A DNA stretch of 64,000 nt from Davidsoniella eucalypti. Taxonomy: Eukaryota; Ascomycota; Sordariomycetes; Microascales; Ceratocystidaceae. The notes beneath the pieces were generated by a model. That model was not told where the DNA came from. It did not search any database and saw only the letters and a list, made by a program, of their open reading frames with translations. Below are positions 10,309-22,888 of this stretch, one piece after another. The stretch lies in contig RMBW01000120.1 in assembly GCA_004009845.1 (NCBI GenBank), forward strand, positions 1-64,000. Reading direction: 5' to 3'. Positions within the stretch are counted from its first letter, which is position 1. Every line of letters starts with the position of its first letter. The position numbers were made by a program, and so were the translations under genes.

Positions 10309-10889
10309 AAGAAAAACATACTACAGACTAGTGACATGTAATGAATCTTACTTCTACTTTGAGTGTTCTTATTTCGGTGGAGTAACCACAAGTTGATGGC
10401 TCGGTCGTGCCTTCTTTGGCTCGAGCATGAGAATAGGTAATCATGAAAAAAATGACTACATGTAGAAAGGTTAGTAGTATAGCGGAAATGAGCGATCCCA
10501 GTTAGTTGTATCTGAATATGTACATTGTACCATGAACAAATAGAAAACGAAGAGAAAGGCCGATATAAGTTTGATATGACAACATCGCCGTTACCGAAAA
10601 ACCCGGGGTTTAGGATCTCGCACATCTTGTTACCCCGAGTTTTATGCTTTATACATATTTAGAATAAAAGTCGGTGTGAAGTGTATAGTATATTTTACAT
10701 TTCTAAAATTTTCTTACTGAGACAAAATCTTGGTTGGCCCTAAATAAACTATGTCGGACAGAGATAGGAGTACTGACCATATAAGAGAACGTGCTTTTTA
10801 GCTTTGACTAAGTTCTTTCTAGAGAAAAGCCAATCTCCGCATGTACTTACTTAATGTAATGAGTTGAAATATAGTATAACTATATGTAT
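10309..10889. other. Spacer of the inverted repeat
   Basis: AT-rich spacer of about 580 bp between the two arms, lying between the convergent 3' ends of S28 copies A and B. A minus-strand open frame of 116 codons at 10,275-10,625 has no recognisable motif. I see no gene here. Confidence 0.5.
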
Positions 10890-13800
10890 AAAAACACCTT
10901 TATTAAGGTGGAAATGGAGTTCTAATAGCCATGGAGCACCTCGGTAAGATACACAGCCGTGAACTAATCCTAGTATAATGTAAGGTGAAGGACAACCTAC
11001 TTCAACTTCTAATCCTTTCCGGGAAACCCCATCTCTACGGGAACTTCCGAGCATTTCATAGCTCCTTGTATTATAAACCCTCTTAGAACAGTAGGGTTAC
11101 TACTTGGCATCTACCTTCTGCAGAACTTCGTGAGTGGCAGGCTGCCCAAACCCTGGGTGGACTTCAGTGGTAGTTTTGCCCTCAGTGGCTAGGGGGGGTT
11201 CTCTTTGTCTCCCTTATCTTTATTTAAAACAAATATATCTTGAATGATACAACATAAACCACAAGTTATCAAGATAGGAAGATACTTACTATATAGTATA
11301 TAATGTAAGGTTAAACATATCGGTAATGTATAGTAAAGTTTAATTCCGGCAACAAGTAAAGTTTATGTTTCTCTCAAGCCTCTAACATTGATGCTCTGAT
11401 CCTTGCCATCATTATCGACGGAGATGTCATCGCCTATATAATGAATGAATGAATAAGAACACACACTTATACATAACTTAATACTGGAAATGTGAATAGA
11501 GTGATAAAATCGTATATTAGAGATGTCCGGATTTAACGGCGTGTTATAAACGCATGCTTTGCTTTAATGAGGGATAAGGAGGGTGAAATTTATATGCAGA
11601 ATTATCTAGTGGGCAACTCGACAACACTAATTCTGCGTGCAATCATGATTCATAAAGGCACAAGTAGTAAAGCGAGACCACCATGGTGAGGACTGCACGG
11701 GTTCCTCCAGCCTGAGTTCCTTTTGCCTGATTTCCTCTAGCCTGAGTTCCTCTTGCCTGATTTCCTCTAGCCTGAGTTCCTCCAGCCTGAGTTCCTCCAG
11801 CCTGATTGCCTCCTTTATCTTGTACCATTCTTTTAGCCAAACAGCAACAAAGCGCTTCTCTTCTTCTTGTGTATCAACGACAGCCTTCGGGGGCATGACG
11901 TCTTCGATGACCTCGTCATCGAAGAGGCCATTCTGATCCCAACGTTGCACACCTCCGTCAATCAACAGGAAGGGCTCGAGATCGGTCGAGATACGACCCG
12001 GCAGACCAATCTTGTGCGGCGTAGCAGCGCGCCAAGGATCGTGCTCGCCATCGATCAGGGCAACACGTGGATAGGAAAAGCCATAGCCACCGTGCTTGTT
12101 GATACGCTCAACTTCAGGCTCAGTCATGATGCCAAAAGCTTCTCGACAGACCAGCATTTCATCCTCTAGGTCGATGAGGCGGGAGACGAGAGGCAGATGG
12201 CCTTCTGGAAATCCAGAGCCTGTTTGGAAGTAGCCCCATCTAGGAGAATTACGGTTAGTACAAATAATGATGAGTAGATAGAAATAGAAGTTGATGTTAT
12301 GACTTACTCAGTGCATAGTTGGTACGCCCAAAGACGCCAGGTTTGAGACAGGTCGTCTTGTTTGTAGTAGTCCAAATTATGTTGGCCAAAGCAGACATCC
12401 TGTGGTTCATCGCGGCACCTAAGCACAACCACGTTTCTTAGCCAAACAATGGAATTGAGCATTGTAATAGTCATTGTATGCTCTTCGTCACCGTAGCCGC
12501 CGGCTTCCACGAGATCGGACACGATCGGCTCCATACCATCAATGGTTTCGTCAACGAGATGAGTGGCGCTGATATTGCCACAGTAACCAGTGAAATCACC
12601 TTGCGACTCTGCGGAATCCCAGTTGAGGCTCTGCATGGCTTTGATACCCCAAGCTATCGTAGAAACAAAATCTCTATCGTCTGTGAGATCCTGTAGGCTC
12701 CAGGCGAAACGAAGCTCCTCTTTGGCCTTATCGTCATCACCCTGAAGGATAGAATCGACGATATGAGTGACCTTTTGCGTCTTGAGAGCACAGTCTTTAG
12801 GAGCGAAAAGGCGTGCAGCCTCATAGTACTCCCAAAAGTCCACGACAGCAGCTGTTGTACCAGACGATGAGATGGCACCCCAGAAGATATCTGGGTAGGT
12901 CTGGCGCGCAAAGGCCACTAAAGCACCTGCATATGAGCCACCATAAGCGATCCATGGAGTGTTTTCCGGGCTAAAGTCGATATCCTCATGACCCGGGAAG
13001 CGCACATTGCTAGCAAAGTAGGCAAGGTCAGCCATGGCCTGTTCAGTAGTCAAGAAGCGCAGGTTCTCGGTGCTGAGATCAGGAACAGACAGAGATTCAC
13101 CATAGTAGCGGTGCTCAAAGACAACACCCATGCCTTTGGTAGCCTTGGCCAGAATGGCCAAGATACCCTTTTGAAGGTACTGCAGACGATCGCTACCGCT
13201 GGTCTCACCACTGGCCAGAATGAAGACCGGACCGCCGGGCTTATAGTAGCTGTCGTCGAACCAGTAGCGGTTGGGAAATGTGTCATCCGTGTGAGGCTCA
13301 TAACGAGAGTCGTCGTGGAAGTGGTCCAGTGGAATATCAATGGTGTGCGCCTCATACGCCGGCTTAGGATGGGCTGCGTGAGCTTTATGGTGCTCCTTCT
13401 TGGATCTCGCCTCAATCTAGATTGATAGTTAGCATATATACTAGACAATACAGCATTTTTTTCTGGGTTTCAAGGGCTAGATATCTCATACCTCTTCATG
13501 ACGATACTTCATCATGTGCTGGCGTGGGCCAAGCATCGCAGCACTTAAGCTGGATAGCGCCATCAAGGCCCAGGCAAACTTGACCATGGTGGGCAAACTT
13601 GGCGCGTTGATTGATGAATGCTTTGGAAACGAATATCACAAGCGAAACGACAGAAACAACGAGGCACGGGTGATAGCAGCTAATGAAGTGTTAAAACCGG
13701 AATGACACCACGGATGATGATGATAGAGAGAAACCAAAAACTCAATAGTCGATGCTGGTAGCAATGACGTCCTTTAAAGTGTTTTGGAGTCGCCTGCTGG

Positions 13801-14058
13801 AGGACCCAAATAGTAGGACTAAGATGTGATTTCCTTATTTGGAAGGCCGTGCTTTTGAGTGCTAGTAGAGGGCTTTAAGCGCCTAAGCCAAGAGTAGCTT
13901 TAATTAAGCGCAGGACATGCCGAAGATTGGTTGAGTTGGTATCCAGGGCCAGACAGTGTCAAGGTGTAGATCACCCAAGCACTGACTGGTCTAAGACTGT
14001 AGGCCCTGAAAGTACGCCTATATTTGTACACACACTGATTCTATATTCGAAGCGCATG
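10890..14058 (-). repeat. Right arm of the large inverted repeat containing S28 copy B
   Basis: Reverse complement of the left arm. Outer end at 14,058 (pairs with 7,136). Part of the shared non-genic arm (about 9,970-10,140 and 11,054-11,224) is absent from copy C, so the inverted pair shares about 550 bp beyond the segment common to all three copies. Confidence 0.9.
11627..13587 (-). CDS. Peptidase family S28, copy B, 605 aa
   Basis: Exons 13587-13492, 13416-12308 and 12239-11627, the mirror image of copy A. The predicted protein is identical to copy A as far as I could compare, including GGSYAG, the DPWR motif, the VQRW substitution and the seven-unit tail. Its promoter side (13,588-14,058) differs from copies A and C at about 16 positions. 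Transcription converges on copy A, so read-through from either gene would give complementary RNA over nearly the whole gene. Confidence 0.9.
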
Positions 14059-14268
14059 TTTATGTAGACATTACTCAACAATGCACTACAATATACTGGG
14101 ATTGCGGGGATAGCGAGAGCATTCTTGCTGTAAAGAGGATTTCCACTTCGTGATGATGATAAGACAGTAACAATTATTATTATGAACTACAACTTTTTGT
14201 ATATGCGGTTGGCCTTGTGTTTTTGTTTAGCCACACATCTATGTCTATTCTCTTCGCCTTCTACCTTC

Positions 14269-16796
14269 TTACTGGCTTATTGCAGTGGTGACGATTTGTA
14301 CATCCTCGCCCTTCTCCGACGCTACATCAGCTACATGATCAGATGAATCAAGCACGGCTGCCTCGACGGCGGCGGCTAGATCGATATGGAAGAATGGCCG
14401 GTTAGCACCGCCTACAGTCGCAGATTTACCACTAGAAGCACTTGACTTCTTATCCAAGCTGGGATGCTCCGCGATGGCCTCTTCGTCGACAGTCTTGTTT
14501 GCAGACGGCAGGTTCAATTTGGCGTCTGTTGCGGCGTCCTCGCTCGACGCTACACTGAAGATGGGGCGCCAGCGGCCGATCGACTCAGGCGTCTGGAGCG
14601 ATGGGTAGCCGAAGCCGGCGGTGGCCAGGGCACGGCGTGCCCAGCGGTTGCTCACGCTGGCAAAGTGCCACTCGACGAACTCCGGAGTAGCATAGCGGTC
14701 GAGCTGGTTGCGGACGTCGATCAGGGCTTGGATAGACGTCACGTCCAGGTTGTTGACAGCCGAGAAGTCGAGGATGATGGCACGTAGAATCGGGCGGTGA
14801 TCGTCGACGTTGATCACGGAGCCACGGCGCGGGCCAGGGTCGTTCCAAGGACGGTCCTATCAATTACAGTTAGTATGTATCAAGCAAAGCATTTGGAAGA
14901 TTGAGAACTCACTCCTAGCTTCTCGTAGTGGTCGAGCTTTGTGCGGCGCGTTTCACGGAATATAATGTCCACCAAGTTGTCCATGTGCTGCGCCGAGTTG
15001 GCGTAGTTGAAGCCTTCCTGGAAGCGGTAGATGAAGACACCTGGGTGAGGCTGCGTCACATTGATGCGTGGGTTGTAGCTATCTTCGCCGTTCAGAGCAA
15101 TGAAAGCCTTCCGCGTAGCAACGACGACTGCCTTACCTTGCGCATCATAAAGCACCTGGCCGTCCTTGAGAGCCTCATGCACCTTGACCGAGCCGAGAAG
15201 GCGACCCTTGGAACGAGACAGACGCACCAAAAGTAGGGCAGCCGACGCGCACATAGTTAGGTAGATGCCGTTCTCGATGTTAGTAAACACGGTCAGTAGA
15301 ACACCAGCAAAGAAGATGACGACCTCAAACGGTGACACCTCCCAGAACTGGTAGACGACGTTGGGCGGCGTGATCAAGTCGCCGACAGCGTGAATTATTA
15401 AGCCGGACAGTGACGCCATGGGGATGTAGTAGAACACAGACGTGAGGGCATACAACGCTAGAAGTACAATCACGGCGGTGAAGATGCCGGCAAGGGGTGT
15501 GCGCACACCAGCCTTGGATTTGATGGCTGTGCGAGAGAACGATCCAGTGGCTGGGTACGCGCCGAGGAACGGGCCAATCAGGTTCGTAAAGCCAACGGCC
15601 ACTAATTCCTGGGACGGGTTGATGACATAGTTGTTGATGCGGCCAAATGACTTGGAGATGGCAATGTGCTCAATGATCAGCACAATGATCGTAGCAGGGA
15701 TATCTGGTGCTAGAACCGACAATAGTTCCGTGTCTATGCGCGGAACGCCAGCATGCTGAAAGCCACTGGGAACGGTGCCTAGAATACTAAACTTGGCCTT
15801 CTTGGACGATGAGATGCCACGGTTTGCTAGCCAGCTGATCAGAATGTACAGTAGAATCACGAAGGCCATGCGCAGAGTCGACAGGAAGAACCAGAGCTTC
15901 TTGCGCTGAGGCTGGCGCGCTGTCATGTAGTTGCAGAGCCAACGTAGGCCATACAGCAGAAATAGCGCCGATAGCCCCATGGCTGCGTCTAGACCCTTAG
16001 CGGTACCTAGCTTACGGAAGATGTTGATGACGATCTCGTATGTCGAGTCGCGCGTGTTGACGCCCGAAAGACCCAGTAGCTTCGGCACCTGTCCCACTGC
16101 GATACTGAACGCTGCACCTGTCATGAAGGACGTAATGGCTACCAGCGGAATGAACTCGACAATCCAGCCGAGCCGGGTAAGTCCTAGGAACAGCAGCACA
16201 GCGCCTGAGATCAAGGCTAGTGCACGTGCAATGTCGGCTGCCAATAGTTCCGGATGCTCTTCGGTAACACGGACCACGATCTGACCAACCAGAGTCGACA
16301 TGACAGCCACCGTGCCGATGGTGATATCTTTAGAAGTAGCGAAAGCCCAGTACAGAATGAAGCCAACAAAGGATGTGTATAGACCGTATTCGGGGCCAAG
16401 TTGGGCTAGAAGGGCGTAAGCCATGCCCTGGGGAATCACAACGAAGCCGACCGTGACACCTGGAGATAGTTAGTAAAACTAAATTAAGATCACTCGCTTT
16501 CGAGGACTTAACTTACCAGCAATGACATCGCCCAGTAACCATGTAGCGTTGTAGTGGAAGATCCACGTCCAGAACGGGAACAAACTGCGCACATAGTTGG
16601 CCACGCCGTCACCCGTTGGGACAAGATCTTGGAGCCAGACCGAGGCAGATGGGTCCTCCTCGATATACGGCTCGACATTGGGGATGCTATGCGCCGTTTG
16701 CTTCAGTGTCTCAACCGGCTCAATATTAGCGCGATAGTCCAAGTCGATACCGATAGCTTTGGCGGCTGCACGGACAGCCTTGTTGGAAGAAGGCAT
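14269..16796 (-). CDS. SulP/SLC26 sulfate permease, 804 aa
   Basis: Plasma-membrane sulfate uptake transporter feeding sulfur assimilation. Exons 16796-16517, 16459-14913 and 14856-14269, frame continuous. I chose the ATG at 16796 (MPSSNKAVRAAAK) because fungal sulfate permeases start this way; an in-frame ATG lies 24 nt upstream. The N-terminal cytosolic segment leads into about 10-12 hydrophobic helices with the SulP signatures VIPQGMAYA, YGLYTSF, ATSKDITIG and FSRTAIKSKAG. A C-terminal STAS domain follows the second intron (ILDFSAVNNLDVTSIQALID). The last about 90 residues are Ser/Asp/Glu-rich. Closest known type is A. nidulans SB / yeast Sul1-Sul2. The upstream 2 kb is non-coding, ample for sulfur-regulated control, but I did not identify a specific operator. 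Confidence 0.95.
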
Positions 16797-19167
16797 GATG
16801 GCGATGATATCAGACTGCAAGATCTAATGTGATGTTTGTAACACGGCAGTTGAATGACCACAAAAAACATGAAGAACGATCCGAAATATGAAGAGATACG
16901 TCTTATATATGTATCTTCGGCGCTTCTCGGGTCGGTCTTTCTCTCTTCCCCCCGTTCGAGTCTTGCGAGTCCGGAGAATTAGCAAACAGTACAACAACAA
17001 TAAGGGTAAACGTAACTGCAGAACAGGAAAAAAAGGCGTGATGACAAGCGGAAAACGCCAAGCGTTGAGAGAGAAAACGATTGCTTGGCAGCCAAGTCTT
17101 GGATTGTGGTTGGATGAATTCAGATCCTCTCTTCTTGTTCAAGGGCCGCTGGCAGCCTCTTTATACTCGAAGCTTTACAACATCTTAATGGCAACACGAT
17201 ATTAAACCTGTTTAGAAGATATCGTGAGCCGCTGTCCTAAATTAGGAGTCATCTTAGTAATATCCTGAGGGAGCCTAGAAGCTCCAACTTGATGGTGATA
17301 CTTCCAGGACACAAGCATAGCAATGTAGCATATTTGCCATAAGCTCGGTCTGCGCAGACTTAACCTAATAGGTTTAACCCGCAAGTAGACAACAAGCTAA
17401 CACGAAGAGGAAACAGGAAGATCCTAGTTCGTGGGGACATTGCCAAGAGACGGGAAACCCAGAGCCAACGAGAACACACCATCCTCCACAGAAACGAGCC
17501 CTATAGCAGTACCAGAGAAAAAGCCAAGACAGTGGTGCTTTCTGACGCCATCGTGTTATTCAATGACGACTCTTGGCACGGCTAAGTATGGTTGTATGTG
17601 CTCAAATCCTTATTTATGGGTATACAAACATGTATAAAGATATCGTTTAGCTTGATAATAATAACAAAACAAAACAAAACAAAACAGGTACCGTTTAGCT
17701 TGTCCAACACCACTGTTGCCATAGCTTCCTGACACGATATTTTGACAACCTCTCCAATCAATGTCGGAATGGGCGCTGTTCCGGTGATTGGCAGAGCTCA
17801 AAATCGCGTGGGTGACGCCTTGGCACATACGTAGTCAGCGAAGCCAGAATAGAAAATCTTGTTGATCTCACAATTGCAGCGCTGCGATTGCACAACACGG
17901 CCTTGGATTCCAAATGAGGCTGTATTCGTGAAGGCTAGAGGAAACAAAGCTAGAGCTAGTGTAGGCTTATATATGGGGTTTATAGGGTTATGCCATAGGG
18001 TTGCTTTCTTCTAGAATGTAGTTCATGTAAGGGCTGTGCGTTGCTAAACCTTACCTCCGTACATGTTTGAATTCTCAAGCCGGTGTAATTTGATTTTCCT
18101 CTAATAATATTTCTCGGACTTTTCTCGACATCTTTACACATATGACATTCGTTTATAAGTCATGGTTCTATGTAGAAATACTACATACATGTACTGAGAA
18201 CTGAACTTAGAACAGTATATAACACTGTTGTTTCTATTAGTCAACAGTCTACAAATATCCGGACTCGCCTCTCCCTCCCCCCACCAACAAGAACGGCATT
18301 GTCATGTATGGTGAGCCCATGCGATCTAGGCTTAATTTCAACGGTTTCCCCGGATGGGTCACGTTGACTTTGGGGACGGCCTTATAGCTACCGGCACTCG
18401 CCATGATACACCACATGCCGCTACGCTTTTAGATCGATCACACACCACAGAAAGGCTCAGTTATCAGATTCGAAAATTGGCTCTATTTAGACATAACCTA
18501 GCTTCAGGGCCGTTCCTTCGACTATGTTGGGAATATCGGCGATGATCAGAGCCACATGTTGTCATCAGACCCTTGTAATCACGATATGTCAATGAAGTTC
18601 CCCACAAGTCTTTCCAAGGTATTCAAACTATTATTAGTGGTTGTGTTACGTTATCTAAAGTGCTACAGCAATGCTCTTCTTATTACAAGATCAGAGTTAC
18701 TTGTAATAAATTGTAGTGTGATTGTTCTTTTTGAAACTAATGAGAGACATATATCATATTGTAGGGTTTGTTTATATAGGGTTACATGAACTATTTGTAC
18801 TACTATTGTAATGCGAAATCACGCGCTATCAATATCTAATCGCAGAATTGGCCGAGGACATCAAGGTGTCTGTCAGCATTTCCCCATTTCAAGGTTTAAC
18901 GTTAGATTTGACGGGCTAGCGAGTGAGATAGTCGATACCTGATACTTGCTCAAGGTCATAACTTGCTCAAATAATATCCAATCAACTACAACAGCTAGAT
19001 ATGCATCAGAAGCTCCAGTCCGATATCACCAGACCATTATCCGGTTACCGAAGCCACGGGGTTTGTATACATCATCGATTAGTATATATAGCAGCCGAAC
19101 GAACTCGACTTTAATCTGAAAGTGTTTTTTATTATGATCTTCATTACATACTTTCAACACAGCGAAA
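16797..19167. other. Intergenic region between sulfate permease and methyltransferase-like gene
   Basis: About 2.4 kb. It contains the divergent upstream regions, a short AAAAC microsatellite at about 17,663-17,686, and TATAGGGTTA-type motifs near 17,983 and 18,777. Open frames are short, lack motifs and have no splice-linked partners. A TATATATAG stretch near 19,080 may be the TATA element of the next gene. Confidence 0.5.
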
Positions 19168-19745
19168 ATGGAATCTGTTTGTCATCATCATCGTCACGGA
19201 GGAGATAGCCTTTTGTCGGACAATAAAGACCATTGGAAGTAAGTTTATGGCCCCGAGATATTTTTCAGACCCTAACTTTTCTTCTTGTAGTCAGGTCGGT
19301 GCTACAATCTTTGAGAACCCAAGTCGCGGATATTTCGGCAACCATGGCCGCCAACTTCAATGCAGAAATGACCCGTCTGGGTCTCTCTGAGGTCGCATCC
19401 GCCATGGTCACCGATCTACTGTCTACCAATCCCGATGACATGGGAAAAATAGCGGCGTTGGGTAGCATAGATGTAGCTGTCGTCTCCATGGCCCGTGTGG
19501 GTGAGGATGGCTTTGGTCTGCCGAGCAACTCGGGCTCACAACATACAGTTTCTTGGCACGGGTTCTCGGAACATGAAATGCGCAATATCTTAGGAGATGC
19601 CGGGGCGGAAAAGGATTCCGTACAGTTCTTCAAGTATTATGACAGTTTCGAGGTATCCTCAGATGTCGTTGAAATCACGAGTGAACTAGCTAAACATGTC
19701 TTTTTTGCCGTTGGCAGTAAGCCTTCCAAGGGTCTCATCGACTAA
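19168..19745 (+). CDS. Shortened class I SAM methyltransferase-like protein, 173 aa
   Basis: Exon 1 is 19168-19238 (His-rich, MESVCHHHRHGGD). A 56-nt intron (GTAAGT, CTAAC branch, CAG) leads to exon 2 at 19295-19745. The segment VADISATMAANFNAEMTRLG resembles the post-motif-I strand of class I methyltransferases (usually GIDIS..M...YN). HTVSWHGFSEHEMRNILGDAG resembles their C-terminal HTVAHDGFSEEQM-type segment. The SAM-binding glycine motif (E/DxGxGxG) that should precede is absent, and the central sheet between the two conserved parts is much shortened. It may be a decayed or regulatory remnant. Neighbouring genes give no clue. The family call rests on motif memory; the splice model gives one clean frame. 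Confidence 0.6.
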
Positions 19746-19869
19746 GTCCAGCTTGTAAATAAGGAGGCTGACTAGTAAGAAATCTATCTACTACTTCATT
19801 AGCCACGATATCTTCAATTGTCATAATACATAACTCATTATAACTCAAACATATCTTGATATCTGTACA

Positions 19870-20889
19870 TCAAAAAGTATCCGGTTGTCCGCTTCTACAC
19901 CTATCCATTCGATGGTCCATTCGCTTATCGATCCGATCTTCGATTCGCCTTGTTATCTTATCACCCGCTGTCTTTGCTGATATACGGGCGCTGTTTGTTG
20001 CCGCTGCCTTCTCCATTTCTGCGATACAGATATGCAGGCCACTCATGACAGCCATGATCTCCCAGCGTCGACCTAGAACGCCCGACTGTCCAGTGCCAAG
20101 GAACTTGAACGTCGTGAGCTTAGTCATGCGCATCATCTCCGTATCCCACGCAGCAACGACCTCCATGTTCTCGTATTGAGGGTACCCCGGCATAGCTATC
20201 CAATCTGGCGGCGAGCCATCAGGTATATGCGAGGAACGCCGTAGCAGCACAAAATGACGGTTGTTCCCCATGACGTATTCGGCATCTTGGCGCGGCCGCC
20301 ATTGGAACGTCTCGCGCACACGACCGACTTCGATAGCGAACTCGAGCCTCTTAGTCATGATATTGATAGCAAGACGTCTAACATGCTCAGTTGCACCGAG
20401 CACACCACTGGGCATCTGCGAGTCAATAGCGGGTAGCGTTATGGAAAAGTCCTTCTTGAAAAGCTTGTGTTGTAGGCCAGCAAGCTTCATGCCACTATCG
20501 TTGGGGCCTTCGTGCAGTGTCAGCTGGAATTCGGAATTTGAAACGATGCGTGAATGTTCGCGTAGAGCCATTATGGGCGTCTTTTTGTGTTCTCCGATTA
20601 TGCGCGTGCGACTGAAGAGAGACTCATAAACACTAAAGGTTGCTGGGAAGAGATCATGGCGTGATTTTGAAGACTGTGACGAGCGTAGGGACTCCCCGTA
20701 GTTAGCCGGTGAATTGAGATTGTTATATGGGATGATGCTGCGTGGGATAGCCTCAGAAAAGGACGGCGGCGGTTGTTCCGTGTATGGCGGAGGAGCATCG
20801 GCCTGCAAGGCTGTCTGGGCGTCGGCATGGGCAGCCATATAGGTGGCTTCCTTCTCCCGCTTAGCGGCAAGGCGATTCTTCTCTGGCAT
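19870..20889 (-). CDS. Conserved-looking fungal hypothetical protein with PPxY motif, 339 aa
   Basis: Single open frame, convergent with the methyltransferase-like gene (124-bp gap). The N-terminus is charged (MPEKNRLAAKREKEATYM), followed by a proline segment with PPPYTEQPPPSF; PPxY is a docking site for WW-domain ubiquitin ligases such as Rsp5. The middle and C-terminal parts look like a folded beta-rich domain with repeated aromatic positions (FQWRPRQDAEYVMGNNRHFVLLRR; WIAMPGYPQYENMEVVAAW). I do not recognise a named family, though tubby/LURP-like folds have similar texture. The last about 35 residues are an Arg/Asp-rich helix (RRIEDRIDKRMDHRMDR). The coding call is firm; the function is unknown. 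Confidence 0.8.
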   Translation of the reverse strand: MPEKNRLAAKREKEATYMAAHADAQTALQADAPPPYTEQPPPSFSEAIPRSIIPYNNLNSPANYGESLRSSQSSKSRHDLFPATFSVYESLFSRTRIIGEHKKTPIMALREHSRIVSNSEFQLTLHEGPNDSGMKLAGLQHKLFKKDFSITLPAIDSQMPSGVLGATEHVRRLAINIMTKRLEFAIEVGRVRETFQWRPRQDAEYVMGNNRHFVLLRRSSHIPDGSPPDWIAMPGYPQYENMEVVAAWDTEMMRMTKLTTFKFLGTGQSGVLGRRWEIMAVMSGLHICIAEMEKAAATNSARISAKTAGDKITRRIEDRIDKRMDHRMDRCRSGQPDTF

Positions 20890-22888
20890 TTTGAATAGGT
20901 GCTCAATGGATATCTATAGCAACGATGATATGTCTGTGGAGTTGTGTAGAAGTATGATTGTGCTTCTGGAGATTCTTTATGGTGGCGATAATGGGTATGA
21001 TGAGATTATATAGTCTATATTGTAGCCAGTAGGTTGCCGGTGCCAAAGTCTGATTTATATGTCAGACTGCAACTTTATGGTATCTGGTTAATTCCTCTGC
21101 ATACAAGATGACGAATGCTGATACTACTTCTAGCAATAATCTGCCCTGAAATCTGACAGCAGTATGTATCCATTCCTACACAAAGACACATCGGCGACTT
21201 TCTACGGCCTAAATTTCAGGTAGACTTCGCCCGGCTCAGGCAGCGATTTTACCAATGGCAGGGAGGAGGCTTAGAGCATTAGGTCAAGAACAGGCAGCGG
21301 AATTACAAAAGCAGCCTCACTCAACAGCAGACAAGCTAAGGATCTATGGCGACAAGAATTGTATACTTTTTATGAACTCCAGACTTGCATAACTCATGAC
21401 ATAATACGCTAAATGTAGTACAACAGTAGTCGAGTATGACCCACTATTATCAGGGTTGGAGTGTATCACATGTCGAGTCACGTGTAGCTTGGCATTTAAA
21501 TATCTTCCAACCGAGCCTGGCAAAGAAACAAGACAAACGCATACAGCAACGGGCTCCGGTGCTATCTAAGACAGACACGGTACGGAGTGGAGTATGCAAA
21601 CATGAATTTGCCACGCCGAGCTGTCTACAGAAAATGTCGTGCTGCCAGACAGACCGAAACTACTGAGCCAAGACTGGCTATCTTTATTCATCTTACGTTG
21701 GAATCTTACGTTGAAAAAAACTCGCCAGTCAAGTGAACAAAAAGACCCAAGTCGATGCCGGGCCTCAATAGTAGCCAACAGTATGTAATGACAGTTAGCT
21801 ACAGCAAGCCTTTTTCTCGCGTGCTCTCGTCTGTAACCAACATTGTATGCGTGCCAAGATACCCAGGTCTGGCACAAGACGCCTTCTTCTTGTCGTTTTT
21901 ACTGCTTTCATGTGGCCAGTCTTGGCACCTAATTTTTTTGCCGTAGTGGAATGTTAGTTGTGGTTGTGGTTGTGGTTGTGGTGAGCTCACCGATGATATG
22001 CTAAGGCCAGCCTACGAGAGCCAAGCATCGGCGCCAAGACTCCTCCAAGCCGTGCAGGACTTGGCATTTGGAGCGGAAATCAGCCAGTCCGCCGGGGAGT
22101 TGCGTAGACTTACAAGTGAGCTCGTGGCATCGACAGTGGTCACCACTTGAGTGTTCTCTAGGCTGTCACAAGAAGCGCCGATTATCGAGCCACTCGTAGA
22201 GCCGCCGGTTGGCAGAAACAAGAACCGTTAAAAAATGCTGACCGGAGCAGAGCAGCCTCCGGATAAAGAGATACAGATGCCCTTGCAGCTTAACAAGCCA
22301 AGTATCTGGGTCCCGGAGTGCCTTTCTACATGCACACGCTATCAGCGCCAAGTACACTAGCACGTTAAATGAGTGGGGTCTTTGTGTCCTTTTCGGCCAC
22401 TTACATCGTAGCAAGCACCACAATGGCCGCCGCTTAACAGCGCAGTTGCCTCTGCATCACGGGCTCGGGGCCTGCCTCGTGCTCAACGTATCGGGTAGTT
22501 GCGTTTGCCGTCTATAAAAGGCTCACGTGTCCTCCATCTCCGGCTCTTCAATGTTATGATTTTTGTTCTTTCAAACCTGCCTCTATTCTTCTGATCTCAG
22601 GCTATCATCGACTGTTTCTTGACTGTCGATTTCAGACATTAGCATACTCCTTTACTTTGATCATCTATACACTCTCAGACGGCTTTGGCTGTCTACTCCC
22701 TAGAATATATCGTATCAGTTCAATACTCCTTACTTCCGCTGCGGTCTCTATAATACCCTAACAACACGACACCTTCATGATCTTCCACCTGCGATTGATG
22801 TCATATCTAGGCCGGCCCCTCCTCCGTTAAATAACGAATACACCTGAATATACCTATATATTATCACTACCAATACCAAACCGCCACA
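20890..22888. other. Intergenic region upstream of the Ena ATPase
   Basis: 2 kb between divergent genes. A TTGTGG microsatellite occupies about 21,957-21,983. Short open frames show no domain. The last 400 bp holds the Ena promoter and a probable long 5' leader of about 340 nt. Confidence 0.5.
22513..22529 (+). promoter_or_regulatory. TATA box and CACGTG motif of the Ena ATPase gene
   Basis: TATAAAAG at 22513-22520 is followed by CACGTG at 22524-22529. The ATG is 370 bp downstream. CACGTG is the core of bHLH sites (Pho4/Cbf1 type) in fungi; whether it acts here is inference, since it lies just inside the likely transcribed region. Confidence 0.5.
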
